64,000 nucleotides of DNA from Methyloversatilis universalis FAM5 (GTDB lineage Bacteria; Pseudomonadota; Gammaproteobacteria; Burkholderiales; Rhodocyclaceae): NCBI RefSeq assembly GCF_000214035.2, contig NZ_AFHG01000043.1, positions 1-64,000 on the forward strand, given 5' to 3'. The position numbers were made by a program, and so were the translations under genes. Below the pieces are notes generated by a model. The model ran no database searches, was not told where the DNA came from, and saw only the letters and a program-made list of their open reading frames with translations. Shown in pieces: positions 18,966-28,893 of this stretch; within the stretch, counting starts at the first letter, position 1, and each line of letters starts with the position of its first letter.

Positions 18966-21743
18966 TCAGATCCCGTCCTCGGTACGGGTCAGCGCCAGGT
19001 CATAGAGCGTCAGCAGCTTCTCGTCCTCTTGCAGCGTTTCCTCTGGCAGCTTGTTGGCGATGCCGATGATGGTTTGGTAGTCCTTGGCTGCCCATGCTGC
19101 GCGGAAGCCGGCACGCAGCACTTCCAGGCGGGATTCCTTGATCTTGCGACCGGTGAAAGCCTTGTAGGTCTCGAATTCCTTGAGCAGCGCCTTCTCGCGC
19201 TTCTTCTCCAGGTCCTGCGCCTTGTTTGGATCGGGCACGTACCAACGGTCCTTGGCCTTGGCGACTAGCGTTGGGTCACTCTTGTCGAGACCACGCTGGT
19301 CTTTATGGTTCGAGGAGAGATAGCTGTGGATCTGGCTGGGCACTTCACCAGTGCCGTCGTACTTCAGGAAGTTGTCCTCTAGCAAAGCAGCCAATTCGGG
19401 CTTGACCTCATGCTTCTTCCACCCTGCACCAAGCTGTCCCATGAATTCAGGACTGATTTCTTGGTAAGTCGATGGGCGGCGCTTCAGAAAATCCGACAGC
19501 CAGTCAATCGCGCTGCGTTCGTCGGAGACAAACATCTCCATCTGCGGTGCAACCGCGACCTGCATGCGCTTCTTGTCGTACTCAGCCACTTGCTCTGGCA
19601 GAAACACCATTCCATCGCGCTCGACGAAACGTTGTATAAGACCCGCCTGAAACTCTTGTGTGGACATCGGCACGGGAGTGTTATGCCTAACAAACCAAGC
19701 AACCATGCGGTCGAAAATGATGCGTGGATCTCGCTCAGAGATAAATTCAAGCTCCCGAGCCCTAATTTTTACAGTGGGTAAATATTTGAGATGGGTGCGT
19801 ACAAAATCCCATACAGAATCTTCACTGCCACCTTGTTTCGAAAATCTATCTTCTAGCCCGCCGTTGGGTTTATAGGCTGATATAACGAGATCCTGCTTTA
19901 CCGCTGTCGTTGTAGTAACCGCCTTGAAGCTCCCTTTTCCTTTGTCGAGAGCAGATACATTGGCAACAACAAATCCGGCCTCTTGGATTGCAGTTTGAAT
20001 TGCATTCCAAACTGATGCCTGTGTATTCGAGAACTCAACTGTCATCCACCGACCTGGCTTCAAGATTCGAAATGCTTCCTTAAAACACCTGCTCATAAGA
20101 AGGCGATAATCGTTTAGGCCTTTTCCCTGAACCTTATTTTCGATGGCTTCTTGTTGATTGTTTGTGACCACCCTCAACCAAGCTTCCCAAACAAAGTTGA
20201 GTTCGGAGTACATGAGATTCCCGCCAAACGGTGGATCGATGAAGATGTAGTCGATTGAAGAATCCCCGATGGGCAAGGCGGTGGCACTTCCGCAGGAAAC
20301 AAATGCATTCGTCCCGTCCATAGAATGGCGAACCAATTGAGCACGGGTCCGAAGTGCGAATCGCTCAAGTACGGATGTCTCTACGGACAATGACGCGATA
20401 TACCACGTACCCCTCAAGCTTGTGATAACACCGCCACCCCCACCAAAATAGTTACCTAAGTGAAGCCTGTTCTCCCGGCCCACCCATGTCAAAGCAGAAG
20501 TAAACCAAAAGAGATATTTAGGGTTTGCCTTCGCTATTTTTTCTCGGAACGCGGCCAAAACATGCAAATTTCTCTTAGTGTAAAAATGGTGTGCATGACG
20601 AACACCATGTGACTCCATTGGCTGCCGGGTGTTGTAGCCATCAGGTAACGGGGCTGTAGGCACCCATCTGGCTGGCTCCAAATCACTAACCTTCTCAATC
20701 AATTCGAGATCGAACTGATCGGGTACTTTTTCATATCTTTTCTTCCCAACGCTGTAATTTATCAACACTGGAACTTGTTTTGCCTGGCGGAATGTGCCTG
20801 AAACCTCTTTATCGAACACGGACGACCAAGCTCTGTCCATGTTGCGCTTCGACAAAGCCGCCGAGCAGTGCGGGCAGCAAAAGTCTTCGCGCGCCTTTCC
20901 TGCGTCTTTGTCGACCGCCACATCCCAATAAACTATTTCACCAGTGCACTCTGGGCAGAGAAAAACATCTGACCAAACCGTGAAATTAATTTTGCCAACC
21001 TGCGACCCATCCGTATGCCGCGTCTGGTACATCCAGCCAAACTCACTTTCTACCTCTGCAATGATTTTTTTCGACTCGGCATCAAATTCATGTACATCAA
21101 TAGGCGTGTTGTAATTGTGCGAAATGAAAGTGGCAGCAGATGACAGGTCATTTAAGATGACTTTTCGCTTTCCTATTTTCGAGAAGCCCTGAAGAGCCCC
21201 TTCTTCATCCCTTGTTAATACGTTTCCGCGTTCGTCTACGCGATATCCAAGTTCTGCGACGGCAGACGAGTCTCCGCAGAGCTGTGCGGCTACGCCAGTC
21301 ATCCCTGTCCCGCAAAATCCGTCAAACACGACATCACCCGGCTGCGTGTAATGCAGGATGTACCGCATGATTGCCTTATGCGGCACCTTGGTGTGGTAAC
21401 TGTGAGCGTTGTAAATCGGGTCGTTCTTGCCCTCACTCACATCTGCCGCAAAAGGTTCTTTGCTGTAGTGAACAGACGAGTCGTATGGTTTGCCGTAGTG
21501 CCGAACAAAATCCTCGATGAAAGGATTCGGGCAGGCCGTGTAGTAAGGCGGATCAGACAGGTTGAGGATGTCTTCGTCCGATGCGATAGGAAAACCCTCG
21601 ATCTTGCGGAACGTGGGATCTTTGAGCTTCTCGGCGAGAAGCTTTAGGTAGTGCTCGCGGCGCGCCTCATCACTCGGGAACGTTTGCCCGAGGCATTCAA
21701 CCGGGCCTGACTTGGCCGCGTGGTTCTGGAAAAGATCATTCAT
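18966..21743 (-). CDS. pglXI: BREX type 3 DNA methyltransferase PglXI
   Basis: 925-residue predicted DNA adenine methyltransferase that would mark host DNA. Motif IV LSDPPYYTACPNPF (about 70) precedes the SAM-binding motif VFDGFCGTGMTGVAAQLCG (about 140), a permuted beta-class order. A second DPPF (IFIDPPFGGNLMYSEL, about 500) follows. Four cysteines (CPEC, then CCPHC, around 265-295) look like a zinc ribbon. The C-terminal 200 residues are helical and Lys-rich. Base composition is uneven: roughly 19.7-21.5 kb is visibly AT-richer than both ends of the gene and than brxC or brxHII, suggesting exchange of the specificity-determining centre. Confidence 0.88.
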   Translation of the reverse strand: MNDLFQNHAAKSGPVECLGQTFPSDEARREHYLKLLAEKLKDPTFRKIEGFPIASDEDILNLSDPPYYTACPNPFIEDFVRHYGKPYDSSVHYSKEPFAADVSEGKNDPIYNAHSYHTKVPHKAIMRYILHYTQPGDVVFDGFCGTGMTGVAAQLCGDSSAVAELGYRVDERGNVLTRDEEGALQGFSKIGKRKVILNDLSSAATFISHNYNTPIDVHEFDAESKKIIAEVESEFGWMYQTRHTDGSQVGKINFTVWSDVFLCPECTGEIVYWDVAVDKDAGKAREDFCCPHCSAALSKRNMDRAWSSVFDKEVSGTFRQAKQVPVLINYSVGKKRYEKVPDQFDLELIEKVSDLEPARWVPTAPLPDGYNTRQPMESHGVRHAHHFYTKRNLHVLAAFREKIAKANPKYLFWFTSALTWVGRENRLHLGNYFGGGGGVITSLRGTWYIASLSVETSVLERFALRTRAQLVRHSMDGTNAFVSCGSATALPIGDSSIDYIFIDPPFGGNLMYSELNFVWEAWLRVVTNNQQEAIENKVQGKGLNDYRLLMSRCFKEAFRILKPGRWMTVEFSNTQASVWNAIQTAIQEAGFVVANVSALDKGKGSFKAVTTTTAVKQDLVISAYKPNGGLEDRFSKQGGSEDSVWDFVRTHLKYLPTVKIRARELEFISERDPRIIFDRMVAWFVRHNTPVPMSTQEFQAGLIQRFVERDGMVFLPEQVAEYDKKRMQVAVAPQMEMFVSDERSAIDWLSDFLKRRPSTYQEISPEFMGQLGAGWKKHEVKPELAALLEDNFLKYDGTGEVPSQIHSYLSSNHKDQRGLDKSDPTLVAKAKDRWYVPDPNKAQDLEKKREKALLKEFETYKAFTGRKIKESRLEVLRAGFRAAWAAKDYQTIIGIANKLPEETLQEDEKLLTLYDLALTRTEDGI

Positions 21744-21791
21744 CAGTCGTTCCTCAAATTCTTGTTGTCATGGTCGGGTGATCACGTCGCG

Positions 21792-24700
21792 TCACTCGAT
21801 CACGAAGCGCAGCTTGGTGGCGTCCTTGCCCTTGCAGCGCTCGTTCATGAAGGTGTCGAAGCGCTTGCGTAGGTCGTCCGGCGTGGCCGGCGAGCCGCCT
21901 TGCAGCAGCGCCTGTTTGATCTCATCGCCCTTGACCGCGATCTTCTCCAGCCCCGACAGCGCCTCTTGTACGGCATTGGCAAACTCGGTCGTCATCGGGT
22001 CCGGCAGCTTGCGTGAAGTCAGGAAGGCGTCGATCAGCTTTTTGGACGCCGGCGGCAACAGGCCCAGGCTGTCCTGCGAGAACGGATCTTCCAAGTTCTC
22101 CAACAGGGTCTGCTGCCAGTTGGCCAGCAACTCGTCCAGATCGTCATCCAGCTTGTGCAGGCGGTTGGCCGCCGGGATCAACTCCAACTGTTCGGCAGAC
22201 GGGCGGAACTGGCAGTGCGGGCAGACGGCGGCCATGACCAGGGTCGGCTCATCCAGGGAGGAACAGCTCTTCAATCCGTTGAGCGACTCCTCAAACGCGG
22301 TGAGCTGGCTGGTGGGCATCAGCGACACGCCAGCCAACACGCGCAGCGCCAGCAGGCGGTCGTCCTTGCGCAGGGCGTTGCGGGTCTTGTCCTCGGCCAC
22401 GCCCAGCCGCGCCTTGCTGTGGCTGGCGATGTAGGCGGTGATGTAGTCCTTCTTGAGCTGGTTGAGCGTTTGCCGGTATTCGGCGGCGTGCTCGGCTGTG
22501 CGGTCCTGACTCAACTTTTCCTGCAGTGCCTTGCGGGCCGTCTCGGCCTGCTTGACCCACGGGTGCTCGGCGGGCAACACCATCTCGGCCTGCGAGAGGT
22601 AGGACGCCGTGCTGCCCAACTCCACCACCAGTTCGAGCAGACGCTCGACGGCGGCCAGGATCTCCAGATTCTTCTTCTGGCCGTCCAGGTCTTCCTGTGT
22701 GATGCGCAGATTCTTGAGCTTGCCGACGGTGTTGTAGGGCGCCAGCGACTCGGTGAACTTCTTCAGCGAATCCAGCCGGGCGTGCCAGTCTTTGGCTTCT
22801 TCTTCGCGCAGCAGGTTTTGGCCCCAGAAGCCGAGCTTGCCTTGCTGCAGGTCGGAGCCGGCCTTGAGCACACGTGGCACCAGCGCGCTGACTTTCTCCT
22901 GCAGCTTGATGACCGGCTCGGTGTCGCCCTGGCTGGCCTTCTGGGCCAGACCGGACGGCAGGTCGAACAACTCGAACAAGGCGCGAAGCACCGCGAGGTT
23001 GATCTCCTTGGGCGCCTCAACGTGCTTGAACTGCTTGAGTTCTTCCAGCGAGCGCTCTGCGAGCTGCACCAGCTTGCCGGAGTCGATCTTGTCGCCGGTG
23101 ATCGACAGCACGATGTCGCCGGAGTAGACGAGACCACCCAGCACGGTGACCAGCAGATCCGGTTCCAGCCGGTATTTGATCGGCGCGAAATACTCGACGT
23201 CCGAAGTGCCCGACAGCAGTTCGCTGCGGTTGAGCACCTGGCCGTGGCCCTTGGCCTTGAGCCGGTTCAGCACTTCCTGCGCATAGCGGGAGTTGGCCGG
23301 GTCGACGCGGTCGCCATCGAGCAACTCCAGCGCATCGAGTACGGCGAGCGCATCCTTGGTGCGAGTCCCGCCGGCCAGGGCGCGCAGCGCGTTGCCGATC
23401 AGTTGCTTGCGGTTGGCCTCCGTGACCAGCACCGAGAAGGTGGGGTATTCCGGCGAGAGATCGACGAAACGCTGGCCCAGCACCAGGCCCGAAATGACGT
23501 TCACCACGTCGCGGAAGTTGATGCGTTCGTCCGCACCCAGCCGCGCCCGGTCACGCAGCGACACGCCTTTGGCCCACTCCTGCAGGTTCTTTTTCTTGCC
23601 CTGGTAGGTGACTTCGAAGGCGGTCATCTGCTTTTCCTGCAGCCACTTGCTCATGGCGCGCAGGAAGTCCTGTGCCTTGGAGAGGTAGATGGCCTTGGCG
23701 CCGCCGCTGGCGGTGGAGGCCAGATCAAGTGCCGCCGCGTAGGACGACAGGTGCCGCTTGAGATCGTCGTCCAGCCCGGTGAGGCGGAAGAAGACCTCGT
23801 CCGACAGGTTGTTGTCGGCGAACTTCGGCTTGTCGAAGGGCTGGATGAAGTAGACGTAGAAGTCGCGCTCGGGCTGGGCCGTGGGCCGATCGTTCGGCGC
23901 CCCGAAGAACAGGTAGCCCATGCGCTCGACACGACGCTCCTGCCACTCGAGCTGGTACTGCCAGATCTGGAAGCCGGGATAGCGCAAGTCGTCGCTGCAC
24001 TCCATCAGCGCCTTGACGGCGCTGTAGTAGGCACGGTCCAGCGCGTCGTCGGACAGGGCTTCGGCGCGTTTTTCGATCTGCGCGTCGTAGTCGATGTCCT
24101 TCTTGAGGTCGAGGTAGTACTGCTCGGTGTCCGGCGCCTTGGAAATGAACTGGCCGTTGACGGTCTTCAGCACTTCCCGCATCACGGTCTGCACCATCGA
24201 CAGCAGGTTCTCGGCCGGATCGCCCGGCATGTCCTCCACGCCCGGCTGGAACAGGCACAAGGCGTCGCGCAGCTCGGCAGCCGTGGGGCCAATGGGCACA
24301 TGGATGTCGCCGCCCGTGGTCAAGCGGTGGACGGCCAGCGCATTAATGACACGCAGAGCCATTGCCTTGTAGGCCGGGCGCGTGAATGCTTGCTGCACGC
24401 GGGACTCCAGCACTTCGGACACGCGCATCACTTCTTTGATGTTCGGGTCGGCGCGCAGGACCGAGTTGGCCTTGACGGTGTTCCAGAAGCTCTCGTAGCT
24501 GATGAACAGCGGCTTGTCGGCGGGTACTTCCTGGTCGAGGATGGCCAGCATCGCGGCCTCGATGGTCTTGAGTGCGCCGCGCTTCTCGGTGAAGTGGATC
24601 TGCTCGAAGGTCTTCAGGTAATCCGGGTGAACCGGGAACAACCGCACGTACTCGTCCATGCGCTCGTTCATAGAGCCGTAGAACTTGGCGAACGGCGTGA

Positions 24701-25532
24701 GGTATTCGCGGATCTTGTTCTGCTGGTCAGCAGTCTTCTTGAGCAGGCGCGCGGAGACGACGAAGCTGACGTCCTGGCGGTCGATCAGAATCTGGGTGAA
24801 GCGCTCGTTGACGCGGCGCATGCTGTCGGCCACATGCTGGAAGCGCACGCTGTCGAAGATGGCTTCCTGTACACCGGCCACGAAGCGGAACTTCAGGTGC
24901 TTGGTGACTTCGCCGATCTGCCGCAGGATGGCCAGGTCCTGCACCAGCTCGTGGTCGCGACGGGACTGCAGGTACTCCAGGAACTCGTCGACCACCAGCA
25001 GCACGCCCTGGTCCGGGAATTTCTCCGCGAACGCGGCCATCATCTCCTCGAAGGAGTCCTTGTTGTTGAGCTCCTTGTCGGCGGTCGGGAACGTGTAGTC
25101 GACGCCGATCTTTTCGAGGCAACGCTCAAGCTGCAGGGTGATGATCTGGCGCAGCGGCATCTGCAGCCCGCCCACCTCGATGCGCAGCACCTTGAAGCGG
25201 CCAGCGATCGGGGCAACCGCCTCGGCAACCTTCGGGTGGCGGATCATCGGCGCGTAGGCGGCGTCTTCAGCCACCAACGACAGCACCGACATCAAGTGCG
25301 ATTTACCGGTGCCGTAGTTGCCGACGATCAGCACGCCCTTGTGATCGACCGAGTCGTCAAAACTGAGCTGGGGAACCATGAGCTTGGAGATCCGCTCGGC
25401 CATGTCATCGGAGATGACGTAGGTCGCGACGAGCTTCTTGGCTTCGTCAGGGCGCCCGGCATCGAGCAGCTGAATGACTGACTCGATCTGCTCGAACTGG
25501 ATCAGATCTCCGTATTTCATGTTCTTGGCCAT
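21792..25532 (-). CDS. brxC: BREX ATPase BrxC
   Basis: 1246-residue AAA-type ATPase, the large core protein of BREX. The Walker A motif VGNYGTGKSHLMSV lies at about residues 71-84, followed by LLVVDEFLEYLQSR (Walker B, about 180). The C-terminal half is rich in coiled coil (LEELKQFKHVEAPKE, LDSLKKFTESLAPY) and contains a CPHC pair near residue 1110. Length and domain order match the BrxC/PglY family. It lies 36 nt downstream of brxF and 48 nt upstream of pglXI, the gene order expected for type 3 BREX. Confidence 0.92.
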   Translation of the reverse strand: MAKNMKYGDLIQFEQIESVIQLLDAGRPDEAKKLVATYVISDDMAERISKLMVPQLSFDDSVDHKGVLIVGNYGTGKSHLMSVLSLVAEDAAYAPMIRHPKVAEAVAPIAGRFKVLRIEVGGLQMPLRQIITLQLERCLEKIGVDYTFPTADKELNNKDSFEEMMAAFAEKFPDQGVLLVVDEFLEYLQSRRDHELVQDLAILRQIGEVTKHLKFRFVAGVQEAIFDSVRFQHVADSMRRVNERFTQILIDRQDVSFVVSARLLKKTADQQNKIREYLTPFAKFYGSMNERMDEYVRLFPVHPDYLKTFEQIHFTEKRGALKTIEAAMLAILDQEVPADKPLFISYESFWNTVKANSVLRADPNIKEVMRVSEVLESRVQQAFTRPAYKAMALRVINALAVHRLTTGGDIHVPIGPTAAELRDALCLFQPGVEDMPGDPAENLLSMVQTVMREVLKTVNGQFISKAPDTEQYYLDLKKDIDYDAQIEKRAEALSDDALDRAYYSAVKALMECSDDLRYPGFQIWQYQLEWQERRVERMGYLFFGAPNDRPTAQPERDFYVYFIQPFDKPKFADNNLSDEVFFRLTGLDDDLKRHLSSYAAALDLASTASGGAKAIYLSKAQDFLRAMSKWLQEKQMTAFEVTYQGKKKNLQEWAKGVSLRDRARLGADERINFRDVVNVISGLVLGQRFVDLSPEYPTFSVLVTEANRKQLIGNALRALAGGTRTKDALAVLDALELLDGDRVDPANSRYAQEVLNRLKAKGHGQVLNRSELLSGTSDVEYFAPIKYRLEPDLLVTVLGGLVYSGDIVLSITGDKIDSGKLVQLAERSLEELKQFKHVEAPKEINLAVLRALFELFDLPSGLAQKASQGDTEPVIKLQEKVSALVPRVLKAGSDLQQGKLGFWGQNLLREEEAKDWHARLDSLKKFTESLAPYNTVGKLKNLRITQEDLDGQKKNLEILAAVERLLELVVELGSTASYLSQAEMVLPAEHPWVKQAETARKALQEKLSQDRTAEHAAEYRQTLNQLKKDYITAYIASHSKARLGVAEDKTRNALRKDDRLLALRVLAGVSLMPTSQLTAFEESLNGLKSCSSLDEPTLVMAAVCPHCQFRPSAEQLELIPAANRLHKLDDDLDELLANWQQTLLENLEDPFSQDSLGLLPPASKKLIDAFLTSRKLPDPMTTEFANAVQEALSGLEKIAVKGDEIKQALLQGGSPATPDDLRKRFDTFMNERCKGKDATKLRFVIE

Positions 25533-25568
25533 ATGGTTTTCTCTTCCCCCGCAGTTTCAGCAATTCGG

Positions 25569-26024
25569 TCAAATTTCGAGTACGACCACGCCGTCGCGGC
25601 TGTAGTCACGATGTTCTGGATGGCTCATGTCCGCGTACACCAAGCGATCACCGCGCAGCTCGCCAGGCCAGACGGCCACGACGCGCTTGGAATGAGCCAG
25701 CCGCCTGACGAGGTCAAGCGGGTTGATCTGCAGGCCCGGCTCGAACAGCAGCTCGATGTTGTCGAGCATCAGCGGGTCTTCAGTTCGTTCCTTGTCCGCG
25801 ATCTCCCGCAGCAGCTCACCCGCCGAGAAGCTGCGCTTGTTGTTCGGCGTGGCGGCCAAACGGCGCCCCAGCTCCAGGCCGACGTTGAGCGGCTCGATAT
25901 TGAGCTTGGTGCCGAGCTGGCGGAGCAGTTGCGTTTTGCCACTGCGGCTGGGGCCAACCAGCAGGATCAACTTGCTGTTGAGGTCGCCGATTTCGCCGAT
26001 GAGTCGTTCAAGTCTTGCCAGCAC
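25569..26024 (-). CDS. brxF: BREX type 3 small ATPase BrxF
   Basis: 151 residues starting at GTG. The P-loop is close to the N-terminus (LVGPSRSGKTQLLRQLG, about residues 22-38), with DNIELLFEP (about 90) as the probable Walker B region. Small size, early P-loop and position directly upstream of brxC are the hallmarks of BrxF, which is specific to type 3 BREX. Its start lies 7 nt after the stop of the UvrD-like helicase gene, indicating cotranscription with that accessory gene. Confidence 0.85.
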   Translation of the reverse strand: MLARLERLIGEIGDLNSKLILLVGPSRSGKTQLLRQLGTKLNIEPLNVGLELGRRLAATPNNKRSFSAGELLREIADKERTEDPLMLDNIELLFEPGLQINPLDLVRRLAHSKRVVAVWPGELRGDRLVYADMSHPEHRDYSRDGVVVLEI

Positions 26025-26031
26025 TTATGCC

Positions 26032-28713
26032 TCACCAGTTGGCCACGAACATTGAGCGCAGCGATTCGATCTTCTTGGGCATAACACTGTCGCAGGTCCA
26101 GCCGAGATAGGTTGCAGCCCGGGTGGTGCCCACGTAGAGATATTTGTCGAAGAGCTCCGGATGAATCGTCGCCAGGCGATCGACTCCAACGAAGAACACC
26201 GCTTCGAACTCCAGCCCCTTGATGTGCTGGACGTCGAAAACACGGACATCGTTGTCCTGACCCATGACTTGTCCCTTGGGGCACGCGACAACCTGCGCGT
26301 TCTCTGCAGCCAAAGCTTCATTCAACGCGTCAGCAAGCGGCTGCACCTCGGCTCCACTTTCAACAAAAATGGCGATCGAGGGCATTTGCTCGAGAAACAG
26401 CTCGATCTCTCGGATCCGTTGAGCTAGCCAATCCACCACTTCATCCTGCTCAGCAGCGTTCTCCAATAAGGTAGGCGGGACGCCTTCGTTGTCGACATGC
26501 GCAGGAAGCGTCACGCCGCTATCAGTTCCGCCGGCCGCCACGATGATTGCTCTGGCCAGATCGTTGAGGCGCTTGCTCTGTCGGTAGGAAACCGTGATTT
26601 CTTTGACGTCGATTTCCGGGAAGACCCATTTCACATCGTTGATCGAGCGGCTGCCCCAGGTCGTTAGACGCTGATTGAAGTCGCCACACGCAAAAAAGGA
26701 TCGGATCCTAGGATTGGCAAGCGCTGCCATGCAGGCCAATTGGATAGGCGAAAAGTCCGTGGCCTCATCTACGACGACTTGATTCTTGTGCAAGTCGAGG
26801 ACGGGCTTCAGCGATGACCAGACCGGGAGGTCGATGTCGCGAACGATATTTGCGCGACTCAACAATTCGTTTGCCCCTCGGAGGATGCCAAGCAGAACGA
26901 CATCCAGCTCCAGCGGGTAAATGTCGGTCGGGCTGAATCCATCCTTCCGATACCAGCGACCGTCTTCTTGGCGAGTCCGACGATATGCACGATATCGGCG
27001 GGGAATAGCGTCCAGGTATCGCTTTACTGGATTGGTGAAGCGACGGGCGCTGGCTTGCACCAGAAGGCTTGCTCCCACGTCAGCTCTGTCTGACTCACCG
27101 AGACCGCGATCGCCGAGCCATTCGATGATCTTGCCATTGCGGGTGTTCTTCCCCAACGTACGCTTACGAGCTTGAGTACGTGCCTGGGCACGAACCGCCT
27201 GCATGTAGGCCGTCACCGCAGCGGCACGACCAGTCCGAGGAGATGTCGCGTCTTCCTCATCAGCCTCAAGATCATCCGGGTCGTCGGTATCAATATCCGG
27301 CGTCTGCTGCAATCCATCGATGAATTTGGCCAGCACATCGATGAACCCATTATCTCGGTTGAGTTGGAGGTTCAACGCGGCATGGATCTTCTTGTCCGTA
27401 ACCTCCTTGAGGCCTGACACCAGAGATTGAATACCACCGACTTCGCCGACAAGTGCTGAGAACGTTGCCGCCAGACTGTTGCTGTTGGCGCGCTCAAGAA
27501 TCTCGACCAGCCTCCGACCGACCAATGAAATGTTGGCAGAAGCGTTTTCGCTCAAGCCTACGGCTGCTTGGCGCAGATCATTGATGAACGTGGTTCTTTG
27601 CCAGGCATCGAAATCCTCAAACCACTTGATTGGGGTGTCGGATGCCTCAGGAAGTAGCGTCTCGGCCGATTCCTTCAATACGAAGGTGCCACCGCCAGAT
27701 GCTGTGCGCAGAACGCCGAAGGTGCTGCGACCCAGTTCGCGACGGTAGTCGGTCCATGTGCGGATTCGCATGTCGGGTGCCGGAACGCCCTCACGGGCAA
27801 AGGCTTCCTTGAGGTACTGCTTGAGCAGTTCCGTTGGCGTGAACATCACCCAGCTGTTCGCGTGCGACACACCTGTTGCGCTTGCAATCATTTCAACCGT
27901 TCGGAGTTCTCCTTCCTCGAGGTAAGCGCTGTCAAGCTTTTGGCCGAGGCGGCGAATCAATGTAGTTGTCTTGCCCGTCCCGGGCGGGCCAAGAATCAGC
28001 AACCGCTGGTCAAGCGGCAAACGGAAAATTTCATCCTGGTATTGGTCGAGAATCGGTTGGTCTCGGAGCCCCATCTTTGTGATGATGCTGCGGCGCACAC
28101 CCTCAACGATGTTGGCAGTTTCGCTCTCCTCTGCAAGGAGCTGTGCCAGTCGATCTTCGGAAGTTTGCTCGCTGTTATCGGCGTACAGAACCGAGCGAAG
28201 CGACTCCACAGTGAAGAGCCCAAGTTCATCTGCTTCTATAACCGTGTCGCGGGAGTCCCAGCCGTCAGCAAGTCGAGACGGCTGCAGTTGAGCACGCTCG
28301 ACGACTTCAACAACATCACCGTTCGGCAGGGCAAACTCTGACCCGACAGGCAGCGAAGCCAAGCGGCCAACAGGGGCGCGATAACTGGCAAGATTGGGCA
28401 CGCTGGTGATCGGCGTCGTGCGGCAAATGTAATAGACCCGTTGCTGCCCGTCTTCATCAACCACAGCAATACGCGCGATCGCCGGTTCTTGAGTGAGGAT
28501 CTGGTAGCTCTCCAGATTCTCCCGGTTTATCTGCCCAAGCCGTTGAACTGCCGCTCCACTCGTAAGCGTATTGACAGACGCGAGCGCATCAATGCCAAGT
28601 GCGGGCGCACTGCGCAGCGCATTTCGTGCGGCGGCTGACACTTTGTCGAACTGGTCCAGCGCGTCTCGAGCGACTTGCTCAATGTGTTGCTTTGATTGTG
28701 GCAGCGGCTCCAT
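26032..28713 (-). CDS. UvrD/Rep-like superfamily 1 helicase at the head of the BREX operon
   Basis: 893 residues. The N-terminal 220 residues are unlike UvrD and contain a beta-rich region (ARIAVVDEDGQQRVYYICRTTPITS). Walker A LILGPPGTGKTTTLIRRLG is at about 240, and VVVDEATDFSPIQLACMAAL (Walker B, about 665) with SYRQSKRLNDLAR follow. The UvrD_C_2 region near the C-terminus has VQHIKGLEFEAVFFVGVD and YVGTTRAATYLG. This is not one of the six core BREX-3 proteins that I know, but the 7-nt gap to brxF argues that it is part of the same unit. Its base composition is somewhat lower in GC than brxC. Confidence 0.85.
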   Translation of the reverse strand: MEPLPQSKQHIEQVARDALDQFDKVSAAARNALRSAPALGIDALASVNTLTSGAAVQRLGQINRENLESYQILTQEPAIARIAVVDEDGQQRVYYICRTTPITSVPNLASYRAPVGRLASLPVGSEFALPNGDVVEVVERAQLQPSRLADGWDSRDTVIEADELGLFTVESLRSVLYADNSEQTSEDRLAQLLAEESETANIVEGVRRSIITKMGLRDQPILDQYQDEIFRLPLDQRLLILGPPGTGKTTTLIRRLGQKLDSAYLEEGELRTVEMIASATGVSHANSWVMFTPTELLKQYLKEAFAREGVPAPDMRIRTWTDYRRELGRSTFGVLRTASGGGTFVLKESAETLLPEASDTPIKWFEDFDAWQRTTFINDLRQAAVGLSENASANISLVGRRLVEILERANSNSLAATFSALVGEVGGIQSLVSGLKEVTDKKIHAALNLQLNRDNGFIDVLAKFIDGLQQTPDIDTDDPDDLEADEEDATSPRTGRAAAVTAYMQAVRAQARTQARKRTLGKNTRNGKIIEWLGDRGLGESDRADVGASLLVQASARRFTNPVKRYLDAIPRRYRAYRRTRQEDGRWYRKDGFSPTDIYPLELDVVLLGILRGANELLSRANIVRDIDLPVWSSLKPVLDLHKNQVVVDEATDFSPIQLACMAALANPRIRSFFACGDFNQRLTTWGSRSINDVKWVFPEIDVKEITVSYRQSKRLNDLARAIIVAAGGTDSGVTLPAHVDNEGVPPTLLENAAEQDEVVDWLAQRIREIELFLEQMPSIAIFVESGAEVQPLADALNEALAAENAQVVACPKGQVMGQDNDVRVFDVQHIKGLEFEAVFFVGVDRLATIHPELFDKYLYVGTTRAATYLGWTCDSVMPKKIESLRSMFVANW

Positions 28714-28893
28714 TTCTTCTCCTTTTTGGCCTTGCAGTCCTAGCTTCAGGCAAGTTGGTTCAGTGCCTAATAGCCGGTCGCCAAGATGCCCGCTGACTCC
28801 GAGTATTAGGGCGGTTTCTTCTTGAAGTAGGATTGGCTCTTTAGCACATCAGCGTGCGACCAAACCGCGCACTCAACCTAACTGCCAACGGGC
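28714..28893 (-). promoter_or_regulatory. Probable promoter region of the BREX operon
   Basis: 180 bases between the regulator stop and the start of the UvrD-like helicase gene, all in the minus direction. No clear hairpin or operator could be identified by eye. It is the natural site for a promoter controlled by the upstream WYL regulator. Confidence 0.35.
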
